From Kluyvera ascorbata_C (lineage in GTDB: Bacteria > Pseudomonadota > Gammaproteobacteria > Enterobacterales > Enterobacteriaceae), in contig NZ_JBIQOI010000005.1 of NCBI RefSeq assembly GCF_044197065.1, positions 186,001-250,000 on the forward strand: DNA of 64,000 nt, written 5' to 3'. The notes under the pieces are model-generated. The model searched no databases, was not told the DNA's origin, and was given only the letters and a program-made list of their open reading frames with translations. A program made the translations under genes and the position numbers. Positions 32,234 to 40,595 of this stretch are shown here, one piece after another (position 1 is the stretch's first letter; each line of letters opens with the position of its first letter).

Positions 32234-34056
32234 GCGTCATGACGTTGATTAATAGCGCAGTGGCCTGGTTTGCCGCCGCCGCCGTGCTGTCCTTTGTGCT
32301 GTCGTTTAATAAATCCCTGAGCGGTTTCGTTGCTGGTATCGGCGGCGCGCTGGGCAGCCTGTGCGCGGGCCTGGCGGGCGTTCAGGTGCTGGTGCACGGT
32401 TTCCCGGTGATGGGTAGCCTGTCGCTGCTTCACTACAGCGTGCTGGTCTCTCCGCTGAACGCGGTTTGGCTGATTGCGCTCGGCCTATGCGGCCTGTTTG
32501 TCAGCCTCTACAACATTGACTGGCATCGTCATCCGAACGTGAAAAGTAACGGTCTGCTGATCAACATCCTGCTGGCGGCTGCCGTCTGCGCGATGGTGGC
32601 GAGCAGCTTCGGTTCGCTGGTGGTGATGGCGGAAATTATGGCGCTGTGCGGCGCGTTCCTTACCGGCTGCGCCTCCTCCGGCAAGCTGTGGTTTGCGCTG
32701 GGCCGCCTGGGCACCATCCTGCTGGCGATTGCCTGTCTGCTGCTGTGGCAGCGCTACGGCACGCTGGATCTGGTGCTGCTGAACGAACGTGCGCAGATGC
32801 TGCCGATCGGTTCTGACATCTGGGTGCTGTGTGTGATTGGCTTTGGCCTGCTGGCCGGGATCATCCCGCTGCACGGTTGGGTTCCGCAGGCGCACGCCAA
32901 CGCCAGCGCACCGGCCGCCGCGCTGTTCTCTACCGTGGTAATGAAAGTAGGTCTGCTCGGCATTCTCACCGTGTCGCTGCTGGGTGACGTTCAGCCGCTG
33001 TGGTGGGGCATTGCGCTGCTGGTGCTGGGGATGGTAACCGCGTTTGTCGGCGGCCTGTACGCGCTGATGGAACACAACATTCAGCGTCTGCTGGCGTACC
33101 ACACGCTGGAAAACATCGGCATTATTCTGCTCGGTTTAGGCGTCGGCGTGACCGGCCTGGCATTGCAGGAGCCGGTGATGGTGGCGCTGGGTCTGACCGG
33201 GGGTCTGTACCATCTGCTCAACCATAGCCTGTTCAAAACTACGCTGTTCCTCGGCGCGGGCTCCGTCTGGTTCCGTACCGGCCACCGCGATATCGAGAAG
33301 CTAGGCGGTATTGGTAAACGCATGCCGATGATCTCGCTGGCGATGCTGGTGGGTCTGATGGCGATGGCCGCGCTGCCGCCGCTGAACGGCTTTGCCGGTG
33401 AGTGGGTTATCTACCAGTCCTTCTTCAAGCTGAGCACCAGCGGGGCGTTTATTGGTCGTCTGCTGGGGCCGTTGCTGGCCGTTGGCCTGGCGATTACCGG
33501 CGCGCTGGCGGTGATGTGTATGGCGAAAGTCTACGGTGTCACCTTCCTTGGCGCACCGCGCACGAAAGAGGCGGAAAACGCCTGCTGCGCGCCGCTGCTG
33601 ATGGCGATTAGCACCGTGGTGATGGCGCTGCTGTGTATCGTTGGCGGCGTTGCCGCGCCGTGGCTGCTGCCAATGCTGAGCGCCGCCGTGCCGCTGCCGA
33701 TGGCTACCGCGCATACCGTGGTGTCCCAGCCGATGATTACCCTGCTGCTGATTGCCTGCCCGCTGCTGCCGTTCATCATTCTGGCGCTGCTCAAAGGCAA
33801 TCGCCTGCCAAGCCGTTCTCGCGGCGCGGCGTGGGTCTGTGGTTACGACCACGAACAATCCATGGTGATCACCGCGCACGGTTTTGCGATGCCGGTGAAA
33901 CAGGCCTTTGCTCCGGTGCTGAAACTGCGCAAATGGCTCAACCCGGTCTCTCTGGTTCCGGGCTGGCAGAACGCGGCGGCGCCGCTGCTGCTGCAACGTC
34001 TGGCGCTGGTTGAACTGGCGGTGCTGGTCGTGATTGTCATCTCTCGAGGAGCCTGA
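32230..34056 (+). CDS. hycC: Formate hydrogenlyase membrane subunit HycC
   Basis: 608 residues from ATG at 32230 (MSVMTLINSAVAWFAA); a longer in-frame extension through hycB is not coding. It is the NuoL/M/N (Mrp antiporter-like) integral membrane subunit with about fifteen to sixteen helices, including IPLHGWVPQAHANASAPAA and HSLFKTTLFLGAGSVWFRTG with the conserved charged residues of the proton pathway. It anchors the hydrogenase 3 complex to the inner membrane. It overlaps hycB by 4 bp. Confidence 0.97.
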   Translation: MSVMTLINSAVAWFAAAAVLSFVLSFNKSLSGFVAGIGGALGSLCAGLAGVQVLVHGFPVMGSLSLLHYSVLVSPLNAVWLIALGLCGLFVSLYNIDWHRHPNVKSNGLLINILLAAAVCAMVASSFGSLVVMAEIMALCGAFLTGCASSGKLWFALGRLGTILLAIACLLLWQRYGTLDLVLLNERAQMLPIGSDIWVLCVIGFGLLAGIIPLHGWVPQAHANASAPAAALFSTVVMKVGLLGILTVSLLGDVQPLWWGIALLVLGMVTAFVGGLYALMEHNIQRLLAYHTLENIGIILLGLGVGVTGLALQEPVMVALGLTGGLYHLLNHSLFKTTLFLGAGSVWFRTGHRDIEKLGGIGKRMPMISLAMLVGLMAMAALPPLNGFAGEWVIYQSFFKLSTSGAFIGRLLGPLLAVGLAITGALAVMCMAKVYGVTFLGAPRTKEAENACCAPLLMAISTVVMALLCIVGGVAAPWLLPMLSAAVPLPMATAHTVVSQPMITLLLIACPLLPFIILALLKGNRLPSRSRGAAWVCGYDHEQSMVITAHGFAMPVKQAFAPVLKLRKWLNPVSLVPGWQNAAAPLLLQRLALVELAVLVVIVISRGA

Positions 34057-34058
34057 AC

Positions 34059-34982
34059 ATGACGTTCCTATTTGCTGTACTGCAGGCGCTGGTGCTGTTC
34101 GCCGTCGCGCCGCTGCTGTCTGGTATCACCCGCGTGCTGCGCGCACGGTTGCATAACCGTCGCGGGCCGGGCGTGATGCAGGAGTATCGCGACATCATCA
34201 AACTGCTGGGCCGCCAGAGCATTGGCCCGGACGCTTCCGGCTGGGTGTTCCGCCTGACGCCGTTTGTGATGGTCGGCGTGATGCTGACGATTGCCACCGC
34301 GCTGCCGGTGGTGACCGTGGCTTCTCCGATGCCGGGTCTGGGCGATCTGATCACCCTTATCTACCTGTTTGCCGTTGCGCGTTTCTTCTTTGCCATTGCC
34401 GGTCTCGACACCGGTAGCCCGTTCACCGCCATCGGCGCAAGCCGTGAAGCGATGCTCGGCGTGCTGGTTGAGCCGATGCTGCTGCTGGGGTTGTGGGTCG
34501 CCGCGCTGGTCGCGGGTTCAACCCATATCAGCAATATCACCAACACCCTGTACCACTGGCCGGTCGGCCGCAGCATTCCGCTGGCGCTGGCCTTCTGCGC
34601 CTGCGCCTTCGCCACCTTTATCGAAATGGGCAAGCTGCCGTTCGATCTCGCGGAAGCGGAGCAAGAGCTGCAGGAAGGCCCACTGTCTGAATACAGCGGC
34701 AGCGGCTTCGGCGTGCTGAAGTGGGGCATCAGCCTGAAACAGCTGGTGGTGCTGCAGATGTTCGTTGGCGTCTTCATCCCGTGGGGGCAGATGACCAGCT
34801 TTAGCGTCGGTGGTCTGGTGATGGCCGTGATTGCCGCCATCGTCAAGCTGGTGGTTGGCGTGCTGATTATCGCCCTGTTCGAAAACAGCATGGCGCGTCT
34901 GCGTCTGGATATTACCGGTCGCATCACCTGGACCGGGTTCGGTTTAGCCTTTTTAGCCTTCGTCTCCTTGCTGGTGGCGTGA
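34059..34982 (+). CDS. hycD: Formate hydrogenlyase membrane subunit HycD
   Basis: 307 residues, NuoH-like with about eight helices. RARLHNRRGPGVMQEYRDIIKLLGRQS near the N-terminus and the acidic cytoplasmic loop EMGKLPFDLAEAEQELQEGPLSEYSG (facing HycG) are the subunit's hallmarks. It forms, with HycC, the membrane arm. Two bases separate it from hycC. Confidence 0.97.
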   Translation: MTFLFAVLQALVLFAVAPLLSGITRVLRARLHNRRGPGVMQEYRDIIKLLGRQSIGPDASGWVFRLTPFVMVGVMLTIATALPVVTVASPMPGLGDLITLIYLFAVARFFFAIAGLDTGSPFTAIGASREAMLGVLVEPMLLLGLWVAALVAGSTHISNITNTLYHWPVGRSIPLALAFCACAFATFIEMGKLPFDLAEAEQELQEGPLSEYSGSGFGVLKWGISLKQLVVLQMFVGVFIPWGQMTSFSVGGLVMAVIAAIVKLVVGVLIIALFENSMARLRLDITGRITWTGFGLAFLAFVSLLVA

Positions 34983-34998
34983 TAAGAGAGTTTTGAGC

Positions 34999-36708
34999 AT
35001 GTCTGAAGAAAAAGTGGGTCAACACTACCTCGCTGCGCTGCACCAGTCCTTCCCGGGCGTGGTGCTGGACGAAGCCTGGCAGACCAAAGACCAGTTAACG
35101 ATTACCGTGAAGGTGAACTACCTGCCGGAAGTCGTCGAGTTTCTTTACTACCAGCAGGGCGGCTGGCTGTCGGTGCTGTTCGGCAACGACGAACGTAAAC
35201 TGAACGGACACTATGCGGTCTACTACGTGCTGTCGATGGAAAAAGGCACCAAGTGCTGGATTACCGTGCGCGTCGAAGTCGACCCTAACACCCTCGAATA
35301 CCCGTCCGTGACGCCGCGCGTTCCGGCGGCGGTGTGGGGCGAGCGCGAAGTGCGCGATATGTACGGTCTGCGCCCGGTGGGCCTGCCTGACGAACGTCGT
35401 CTGGTGCTGCCGGATGATTGGCCGGACGAGCTGTATCCGCTGCGTAAAGACAGCATGGACTACCGTCAGCGCCCGGCACCGACCACCGATGCCGAAACCT
35501 ACGAGTTCATCAACGAGCTGGGTACTAAGAAAAACAATGTGGTGCCAATTGGCCCACTGCACGTCACCTCTGATGAACCGGGCCACTTCCGTCTGTTCGT
35601 TGACGGCGAGAACATTATCGATGCCGACTACCGTCTGTTCTATGTCCACCGCGGCATGGAAAAACTGGCGGAAACCCGCATGGGTTACAACGAAGTGACC
35701 TTCCTGTCCGACCGCGTGTGCGGCATCTGCGGCTTTGCCCACAGCACCGCCTACACCACCTCCGTCGAGAACGCGATGGGCATCGTGGTGCCGGAACGCG
35801 CGCAGATGATCCGCGCCATTCTGCTGGAAGTTGAGCGTCTGCACTCGCACCTGCTGAACCTCGGCCTGGCGTGCCACTTCACCGGCTTCGACTCCGGCTT
35901 TATGCAGTTCTTCCGCGTTCGTGAAGCCTCCATGAAAATGGCGGAAATCCTCACCGGCGCGCGTAAAACCTACGGCCTGAACCTGATTGGCGGCATCCGT
36001 CGTGACTTCCTGAAAGACGACATGATCCAGACTCGTCAGTTGGCGCAGCAGATGCGTCGCGATGTGCAGGACCTGGTGGATATTTTGCTGAGCACGCCGA
36101 ACATGGAACAGCGCACCGTGGGTATCGGCCGCCTGGATCCGGAAATCGCCCGTGACTTCAGTAACGTCGGCCCGATGGTTCGCGCTAGCGGCCACGCCCG
36201 TGATACTCGTGCCGATCACCCATTCGTGGGCTACGGTCTGCTGCCGATGGAAGTGCACAGCGAGCAGGGCTGCGACGTTATCTCCCGTCTGAAAGTACGT
36301 ATCAACGAAGTGTTCACTGCGCTGAACATGATTGATTTCGGCCTCGATAACCTGCCTGGCGGCCCGCTTGCGGTAGAAGGTTTCACCTACATTCCAAACC
36401 GCTTCGCGCTGGGCTTCTCGGAAGCGCCTCGCGGTGACGATATTCACTGGAGCATGACCGGCGACAACCAGAAGCTGTACCGCTGGCGCTGCCGCGCGGC
36501 GACCTACGCCAACTGGCCAACCCTGCGCTATATGCTGCGCGGCAACACCGTTTCCGATGCGCCGCTGATCATCGGTAGCCTCGACCCTTGCTACTCCTGT
36601 ACCGACCGTATGACCGTGGTCGACGTGCGTAAGAAGAAGAGCAAGGTCGTGCCGTACAAAGAGCTTGAGCGCTACAGCATCGAGCGTAAGAACTCGCCGC
36701 TGAAATAA
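34999..36708 (+). CDS. hycE: Hydrogenase 3 large (NiFe) subunit HycE
   Basis: 569 residues from ATG at 34999 (a TTG two codons earlier is not preferred). The N-terminal 170 residues are NuoC-like and the rest NuoD-like. Nickel ligands are in VCGICGFAH and DPCYSC (Cys531 and Cys534 in E. coli numbering). The last 32 residues after CTDR (MTVVDVRKKK... to the end) are the extension removed by the protease HycI after nickel is inserted, as in E. coli. A 150-bp gap with a palindromic element separates it from hycF, unlike the tight joins elsewhere in the operon. Confidence 0.97.
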   Translation: MSEEKVGQHYLAALHQSFPGVVLDEAWQTKDQLTITVKVNYLPEVVEFLYYQQGGWLSVLFGNDERKLNGHYAVYYVLSMEKGTKCWITVRVEVDPNTLEYPSVTPRVPAAVWGEREVRDMYGLRPVGLPDERRLVLPDDWPDELYPLRKDSMDYRQRPAPTTDAETYEFINELGTKKNNVVPIGPLHVTSDEPGHFRLFVDGENIIDADYRLFYVHRGMEKLAETRMGYNEVTFLSDRVCGICGFAHSTAYTTSVENAMGIVVPERAQMIRAILLEVERLHSHLLNLGLACHFTGFDSGFMQFFRVREASMKMAEILTGARKTYGLNLIGGIRRDFLKDDMIQTRQLAQQMRRDVQDLVDILLSTPNMEQRTVGIGRLDPEIARDFSNVGPMVRASGHARDTRADHPFVGYGLLPMEVHSEQGCDVISRLKVRINEVFTALNMIDFGLDNLPGGPLAVEGFTYIPNRFALGFSEAPRGDDIHWSMTGDNQKLYRWRCRAATYANWPTLRYMLRGNTVSDAPLIIGSLDPCYSCTDRMTVVDVRKKKSKVVPYKELERYSIERKNSPLK

Positions 36709-36732
36709 TTGGGGCATTGCGTGGGGGATTCC

Positions 36733-36828
36733 CCCTCACCCCGACCCTCTCCCCAAAGGGGCGAGGGGGAAGGGCAGACAGTGCAGAACTGTCCCCTCTC
36801 CCTTCCAGGGAGAGGGCTAGGGTGAGGG
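36733..36828. repeat. Palindromic intergenic element inside the hyc operon
   Basis: A 96-bp element with inverted ends: CCCTCACCCCGACCCTCTCC at 36733-36752 and GGAGAGGGCTAGGGTGAGGG at 36809-36828, differing at only two positions. The centre holds further G-run/C-run pairs. Similar C-rich palindromes are scattered through Klebsiella and Enterobacter genomes. It sits 24 bp after the hycE stop and 30 bp before hycF and should fold into a strong RNA hairpin. Confidence 0.85.
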
Positions 36829-36858
36829 TAAAACCCCGCACGCAAGCCGGGAGCAACT

Positions 36859-37401
36859 ATGTTTACCTTTATTAAAAAAGCTATTAAAACCGGCGTCACG
36901 ACATCGTCCTATCCGCTGGAACCGATGCCGGTTGATAAAAACTTCCGCGGCAAGCCGGAACACAATCCGCAGCAGTGCATCGGCTGCGCGGCGTGCGTCA
37001 ACGCCTGCCCGTCGAACGCGCTGACGGTGGAAACCGACCGCGTCAGCAATCAGCTGGCGTGGCAGTTCAACCTCGGTCGCTGCATCTTCTGCGGCCGCTG
37101 CGAAGAGGTGTGCCCAACGGCGGCGATCAAGCTGTCGCAGGAGTACGAACTGGCGGTGTGGAAGAAAGAAGATTTCTTGCAGCAGTCGCGTTTTGAGATC
37201 TGCAACTGCCGCGTCTGCAACCGTCCGTTTGCGGTGCAAAAAGAGATTGATTACGCCATTGCGCTGCTCAAGCACAACGGTGATAGCCGTGCGGAAAACC
37301 ACCGCGAAAGCTTTGAGACCTGCCCGGAATGTAAGCGTCAGAAATGTTTGGTGCCTTCCGACCGTATTGACCTGACTCGCCACATGAAAGAGGCCATCTG
37401 A
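36859..37401 (+). CDS. hycF: Formate hydrogenlyase Fe-S subunit HycF
   Basis: 180 residues, NuoI-like. Two [4Fe-4S] motifs, CIGCAACVNACP and CIFCGRCEEVCP, lie in the N-terminal half. A further Cys cluster, CNCRVC with CPECKRQKC in the C-terminal half, could bind another metal. It bridges HycB and HycG. The ATG has a modest ribosome site (GGGAGC) just after the palindromic element. It overlaps hycG by one base. Confidence 0.96.
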   Translation: MFTFIKKAIKTGVTTSSYPLEPMPVDKNFRGKPEHNPQQCIGCAACVNACPSNALTVETDRVSNQLAWQFNLGRCIFCGRCEEVCPTAAIKLSQEYELAVWKKEDFLQQSRFEICNCRVCNRPFAVQKEIDYAIALLKHNGDSRAENHRESFETCPECKRQKCLVPSDRIDLTRHMKEAI

Positions 37402-38168
37402 TGAGCAACTTAATAGGGCCACGCGACGACAACGGCATGCCGGTGCCGATGACGGTAGAAGAATCTATCGCCAGCATGAAGGCGTCGCTGCTGAAAAACA
37501 TCAAGCGTTCCGCCTACGTCTACCGCGTGGACTGCGGCGGCTGTAACGGCTGTGAGATTGAAATCTTTGCCACGCTTTCACCGCTGTTCGACGCCGAACG
37601 TTTTGGTATTAAAGTGGTGCCGTCACCGCGTCATGCCGACATTCTGCTGTTTACCGGTGCGGTAACTCGCGCCATGCGTTCGCCAGCGCTGCGCGCCTGG
37701 CAGTCCGCGCCGGACCCGAAAATCTGTATCTCCTACGGCGCCTGTGGTAACAGCGGCGGTATCTTCCACGACCTGTACTGCGTTTGGGGCGGCACCGATA
37801 AAATCGTGCCGGTGGACGTGTACATTCCTGGCTGCCCGCCGACGCCTGCGGCAACGCTGTACGGCTTTGCCATGGCGCTGGGTCTGCTGGAGCAGAAAAT
37901 CCACGCCCGTGCGCCAAGCGAACTGGACGCGCAGCCGGCTGAAATTCTGCATCCGGATATGGTTCAGCCGCTGCGCGTGCAGGTTGACCGCGCCGCGCGC
38001 CGTCTGGCGGGCTACCGCTATGGTCGTCAGATTGCCGACGACTATATGCTGCATCTGGGCCAGGGTGACACCCAGGTTCAGCAGTGGCTGGCCACAGAAA
38101 ACGATCCGCGTCTGACGGAAATCGTCACGCAGCTTAACCACGTAGTAGAAGAGGCACGTATTCGATGA
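37401..38168 (+). CDS. hycG: Hydrogenase 3 small subunit HycG
   Basis: 255 residues, NuoB-like. The Cys motif CGGCNGCEIE, the later SYGACGNSGGI and PGCPPTPAATLYG bind the proximal [4Fe-4S] cluster. It relays electrons to the NiFe site of HycE. The start overlaps hycF and the end overlaps hycH. Confidence 0.97.
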   Translation: MSNLIGPRDDNGMPVPMTVEESIASMKASLLKNIKRSAYVYRVDCGGCNGCEIEIFATLSPLFDAERFGIKVVPSPRHADILLFTGAVTRAMRSPALRAWQSAPDPKICISYGACGNSGGIFHDLYCVWGGTDKIVPVDVYIPGCPPTPAATLYGFAMALGLLEQKIHARAPSELDAQPAEILHPDMVQPLRVQVDRAARRLAGYRYGRQIADDYMLHLGQGDTQVQQWLATENDPRLTEIVTQLNHVVEEARIR

Positions 38169-38575
38169 GCGAACAGGTGGTGTTCAGTCAACTGAGCCGT
38201 AAATTTATTGATGAGAACGATGCCACGCCTTCCGAGGCGCAGCAGGTTGTCTATTACAGCCTGGCGATTGGCCACCACCTCGGGGTCATCGACTGCCTCG
38301 AAGCCGCGCTGACCTGCCCGTGGAATGAGTATCTGGCGTGGATTGCGACGCTTGAAGCGGGCAGTACGGCGCGGCGTAAAATGGAAGGCGTGCCGAAGTA
38401 CGGCGAGATTGTCATCGACAGCAACCACGTGTCGATGCTGGCGAACGCGTTTGATAAAGCGCGGGCGTTACAAACGCCGCAGCAAAAAGCGTGGAGCCAG
38501 GCGATGCTCAATATGCTGCACGCCATTCATCAGGAGAGCGCCATCTATCTGATGGTGCGCCGCCTGCGCGACTGA
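38165..38575 (+). CDS. hycH: Formate hydrogenlyase maturation protein HycH
   Basis: 136 residues, full-length HycH family. It is a small soluble protein with no catalytic motif, needed for assembly of active hydrogenase 3 in E. coli. MLNMLHAIHQESAIYLMVRRLRD at the C-terminus is conserved. It overlaps hycG by 4 bp and is followed by hycI after 21 bp. Confidence 0.95.
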   Translation: MSEQVVFSQLSRKFIDENDATPSEAQQVVYYSLAIGHHLGVIDCLEAALTCPWNEYLAWIATLEAGSTARRKMEGVPKYGEIVIDSNHVSMLANAFDKARALQTPQQKAWSQAMLNMLHAIHQESAIYLMVRRLRD

Positions 38576-38596
38576 TTTTACGATTGAGGAATGACC

Positions 38597-39070
38597 ATGA
38601 CTGACGTTTTACTCTGTGTCGGCAATAGCATGATGGGCGACGATGGCGCTGGCCCTCTACTTGCCGAAATGTGTGCAGCCCAGCCGAAAGGGGCGTGGGT
38701 CGTGATTGACGGCGGCAGCGCGCCGGAAAACGATATTGTGGCAATCCGCGAGCTGAACCCGGCTCGCCTGCTGATTGTTGATGCCACCGATATGGGGCTG
38801 AACCCCGGCGAGATTCGTATTATCGACCCGGACGACATCGCCGAGATGTTTATGATGACCACCCACAATATGCCGCTGAACTACCTGGTGGATCAGCTGA
38901 AAGAAGACGTGGGTGAGGTGATTTTCCTCGGCATTCAGCCGGATATCGTGGGCTTTTATTACCCGATGACCCAGGCGATCAAAGACGCGGTTGAGGTGGT
39001 TTATCAGCGTCTTGAAGGGTGGCAGGGGAACGGCGGGTTTGCGCAGTTGGAAGCTGACGACGAAGAGTAA
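38597..39070 (+). CDS. hycI: Hydrogenase 3 maturation endopeptidase HycI
   Basis: 157 residues from ATG at 38597 (MTDVLLCVGNSMMGDDGAGP), preferred over an ATG two codons earlier. The HybD/HycI fold is seen, with the nickel-binding acidic residues in GDDGAG and DATDMGLNPGE and the His in TTHNMPLNYL. It cuts the C-terminal 32 residues from HycE after nickel insertion. It is the last gene of hyc; a REP palindrome follows. Confidence 0.96.
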   Translation: MTDVLLCVGNSMMGDDGAGPLLAEMCAAQPKGAWVVIDGGSAPENDIVAIRELNPARLLIVDATDMGLNPGEIRIIDPDDIAEMFMMTTHNMPLNYLVDQLKEDVGEVIFLGIQPDIVGFYYPMTQAIKDAVEVVYQRLEGWQGNGGFAQLEADDEE

Positions 39071-39071
39071 T

Positions 39072-39144
39072 TCCCGGCGTCGCTACGCTCGGCCGGGCTA
39101 CATTCGACTCGTAGCCCGGGCGAGGCGTTTACGCCGACCCCGGG
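39072..39144. repeat. REP-like pair between hycI and ascB
   Basis: TTCCCGGCGTCGCTACGC with GCCGGGCTAC, then GTAGCCCGGGCGAGGCGTTTACGCC ending CCCCGGG, form two hairpins between convergent genes and may end transcription both ways. Confidence 0.75.
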
Positions 39145-39151
39145 ATGGCAC

Positions 39152-40576
39152 CTACGCCAAATCTTCCCCGTTGCTGGCAATCACCTTCTTATACCACCAG
39201 AACGACTTCTTACGCGTCCGCGCCAGCGTCCCATTCCCCGCATCATCGCGGTCAACGTAGACAAACCCGTAGCGCTTGCTCATCTCACCGGTTGACGCTG
39301 CCACCAGATCAATACAGCCCCAGGTGGTGTAGCCGATAACCGGAATCCCGTCCTCAATCGCTTCCCCCATCGCCCGAATATGCTCGCGCAGATAGCTGAT
39401 GCGGTAATCGTCGTCAATCTGCCCGTCGGCGTTGACCACGTCTTTCGCGCCAAGGCCGTTTTCCACCAGGAACAGCGGCTTCTGATAGCGGTCGTACATC
39501 ATGTTCATGGTGATGCGCAGGCCGAGCGGGTCGATGCCCCAGCCCCATTCGCTGGCCTCGATATACGGGTTTTTCAGCGATTTGACGATATTCGCCGCGT
39601 TGGTATTGTTGGCATTCATCTCCGCCGATGCGCAGCGCGAGGCGTAGTAGCTGAACGACACAAAATCGACGGTGTGTTTGAGGATCTCGTCGTCGCCCGT
39701 TTCTTTCGCAATCGTCACGCCTTTTTCGCGGAACACCCGCGCCGAGTAGGCCGGATAGCGGCCGCGTGCCTGCACATCGATAAAGAACAGGTTCTCGCGG
39801 TCTTTCTCCAGCGCCGCCCACACGTCTTCTGGCTTGCAGGAGTAAGGATAGAAGTTACCGCCCGCCAGCATGCAGCCGACCTGGTTTTGCGGGTTCACCT
39901 CATGGGCGATTTTCGTTGCCAGCGCGCTGGCTACCAGCTCGTGGTGCGCGGCCTGGTACTTCACCTGATCCTGATTTTCACCGTCTTCAAACACCAGACC
40001 CGCACCGGAGAACGGGCTGTGCAGCATGATGTTGATTTCGTTGAAAGTCAGCCAGTATTTCACCAGCCCGTCGAACGCCTCAAAGCAGGTGCGGGCGTAG
40101 CGGGCGAAAAAGTCGACCATTTTACGGTTGCGCCATGAGCCATACTCGGTGACCAGGTGCATCGGCACGTCGAAGTGGCACAGGGTGACCAGCGGCTCAA
40201 TGCCGTACTTCTGGCACTCGCGGAACAGGTCGCGGTAGAAGGCGATACCGGCTTCGTTTGGCGTCAGCTCATCGCCGTTCGGGTAGAGACGGCTCCAGGC
40301 AATCGAGGTGCGGAACACGGTAAAGCCCATCTCCGCCATCAGCGCGATATCTTCTTTGTAGCGATGATAAAAATCGATCGCCTGATGGCTTGGGTAGAAC
40401 TCATCGTCGCGCAGCGTAAAGCGCTTCTCTTGCCCCAGCTTCACCGGCAGGCGGTTTACGCCGTGTGGGATCATATCCACGGTGGTCAGCCCTTTGCTGC
40501 CCTCAAGATAAGCCCCTTCGGCCTGGTTGGCGGCAATGGCGCCACCCCAGAGAAAGCCTTGCGGAAATGTCGACAT
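39152..40576 (-). CDS. ascB: 6-phospho-beta-glucosidase AscB
   Basis: 474 residues, glycoside hydrolase family 1, same as E. coli AscB. It splits phosphorylated arbutin, salicin and cellobiose-type sugars in the cytoplasm. The acid/base Glu is in LTFNEINIM and the nucleophile Glu in LFLVENGLGAKD. It lies 19 bp downstream of ascF in the ascFB operon. Confidence 0.96.
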   Translation of the reverse strand: MSTFPQGFLWGGAIAANQAEGAYLEGSKGLTTVDMIPHGVNRLPVKLGQEKRFTLRDDEFYPSHQAIDFYHRYKEDIALMAEMGFTVFRTSIAWSRLYPNGDELTPNEAGIAFYRDLFRECQKYGIEPLVTLCHFDVPMHLVTEYGSWRNRKMVDFFARYARTCFEAFDGLVKYWLTFNEINIMLHSPFSGAGLVFEDGENQDQVKYQAAHHELVASALATKIAHEVNPQNQVGCMLAGGNFYPYSCKPEDVWAALEKDRENLFFIDVQARGRYPAYSARVFREKGVTIAKETGDDEILKHTVDFVSFSYYASRCASAEMNANNTNAANIVKSLKNPYIEASEWGWGIDPLGLRITMNMMYDRYQKPLFLVENGLGAKDVVNADGQIDDDYRISYLREHIRAMGEAIEDGIPVIGYTTWGCIDLVAASTGEMSKRYGFVYVDRDDAGNGTLARTRKKSFWWYKKVIASNGEDLA

Positions 40577-40595
40577 GCGTTACCTCGCTAAAAAT

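Noticed and set aside
35095..36717. 540-codon open frame on the minus strand opposite hycE
   Set aside because: Despite its length it mirrors hycE codon structure, has no homology I recognise, and would be antisense to a highly conserved gene.
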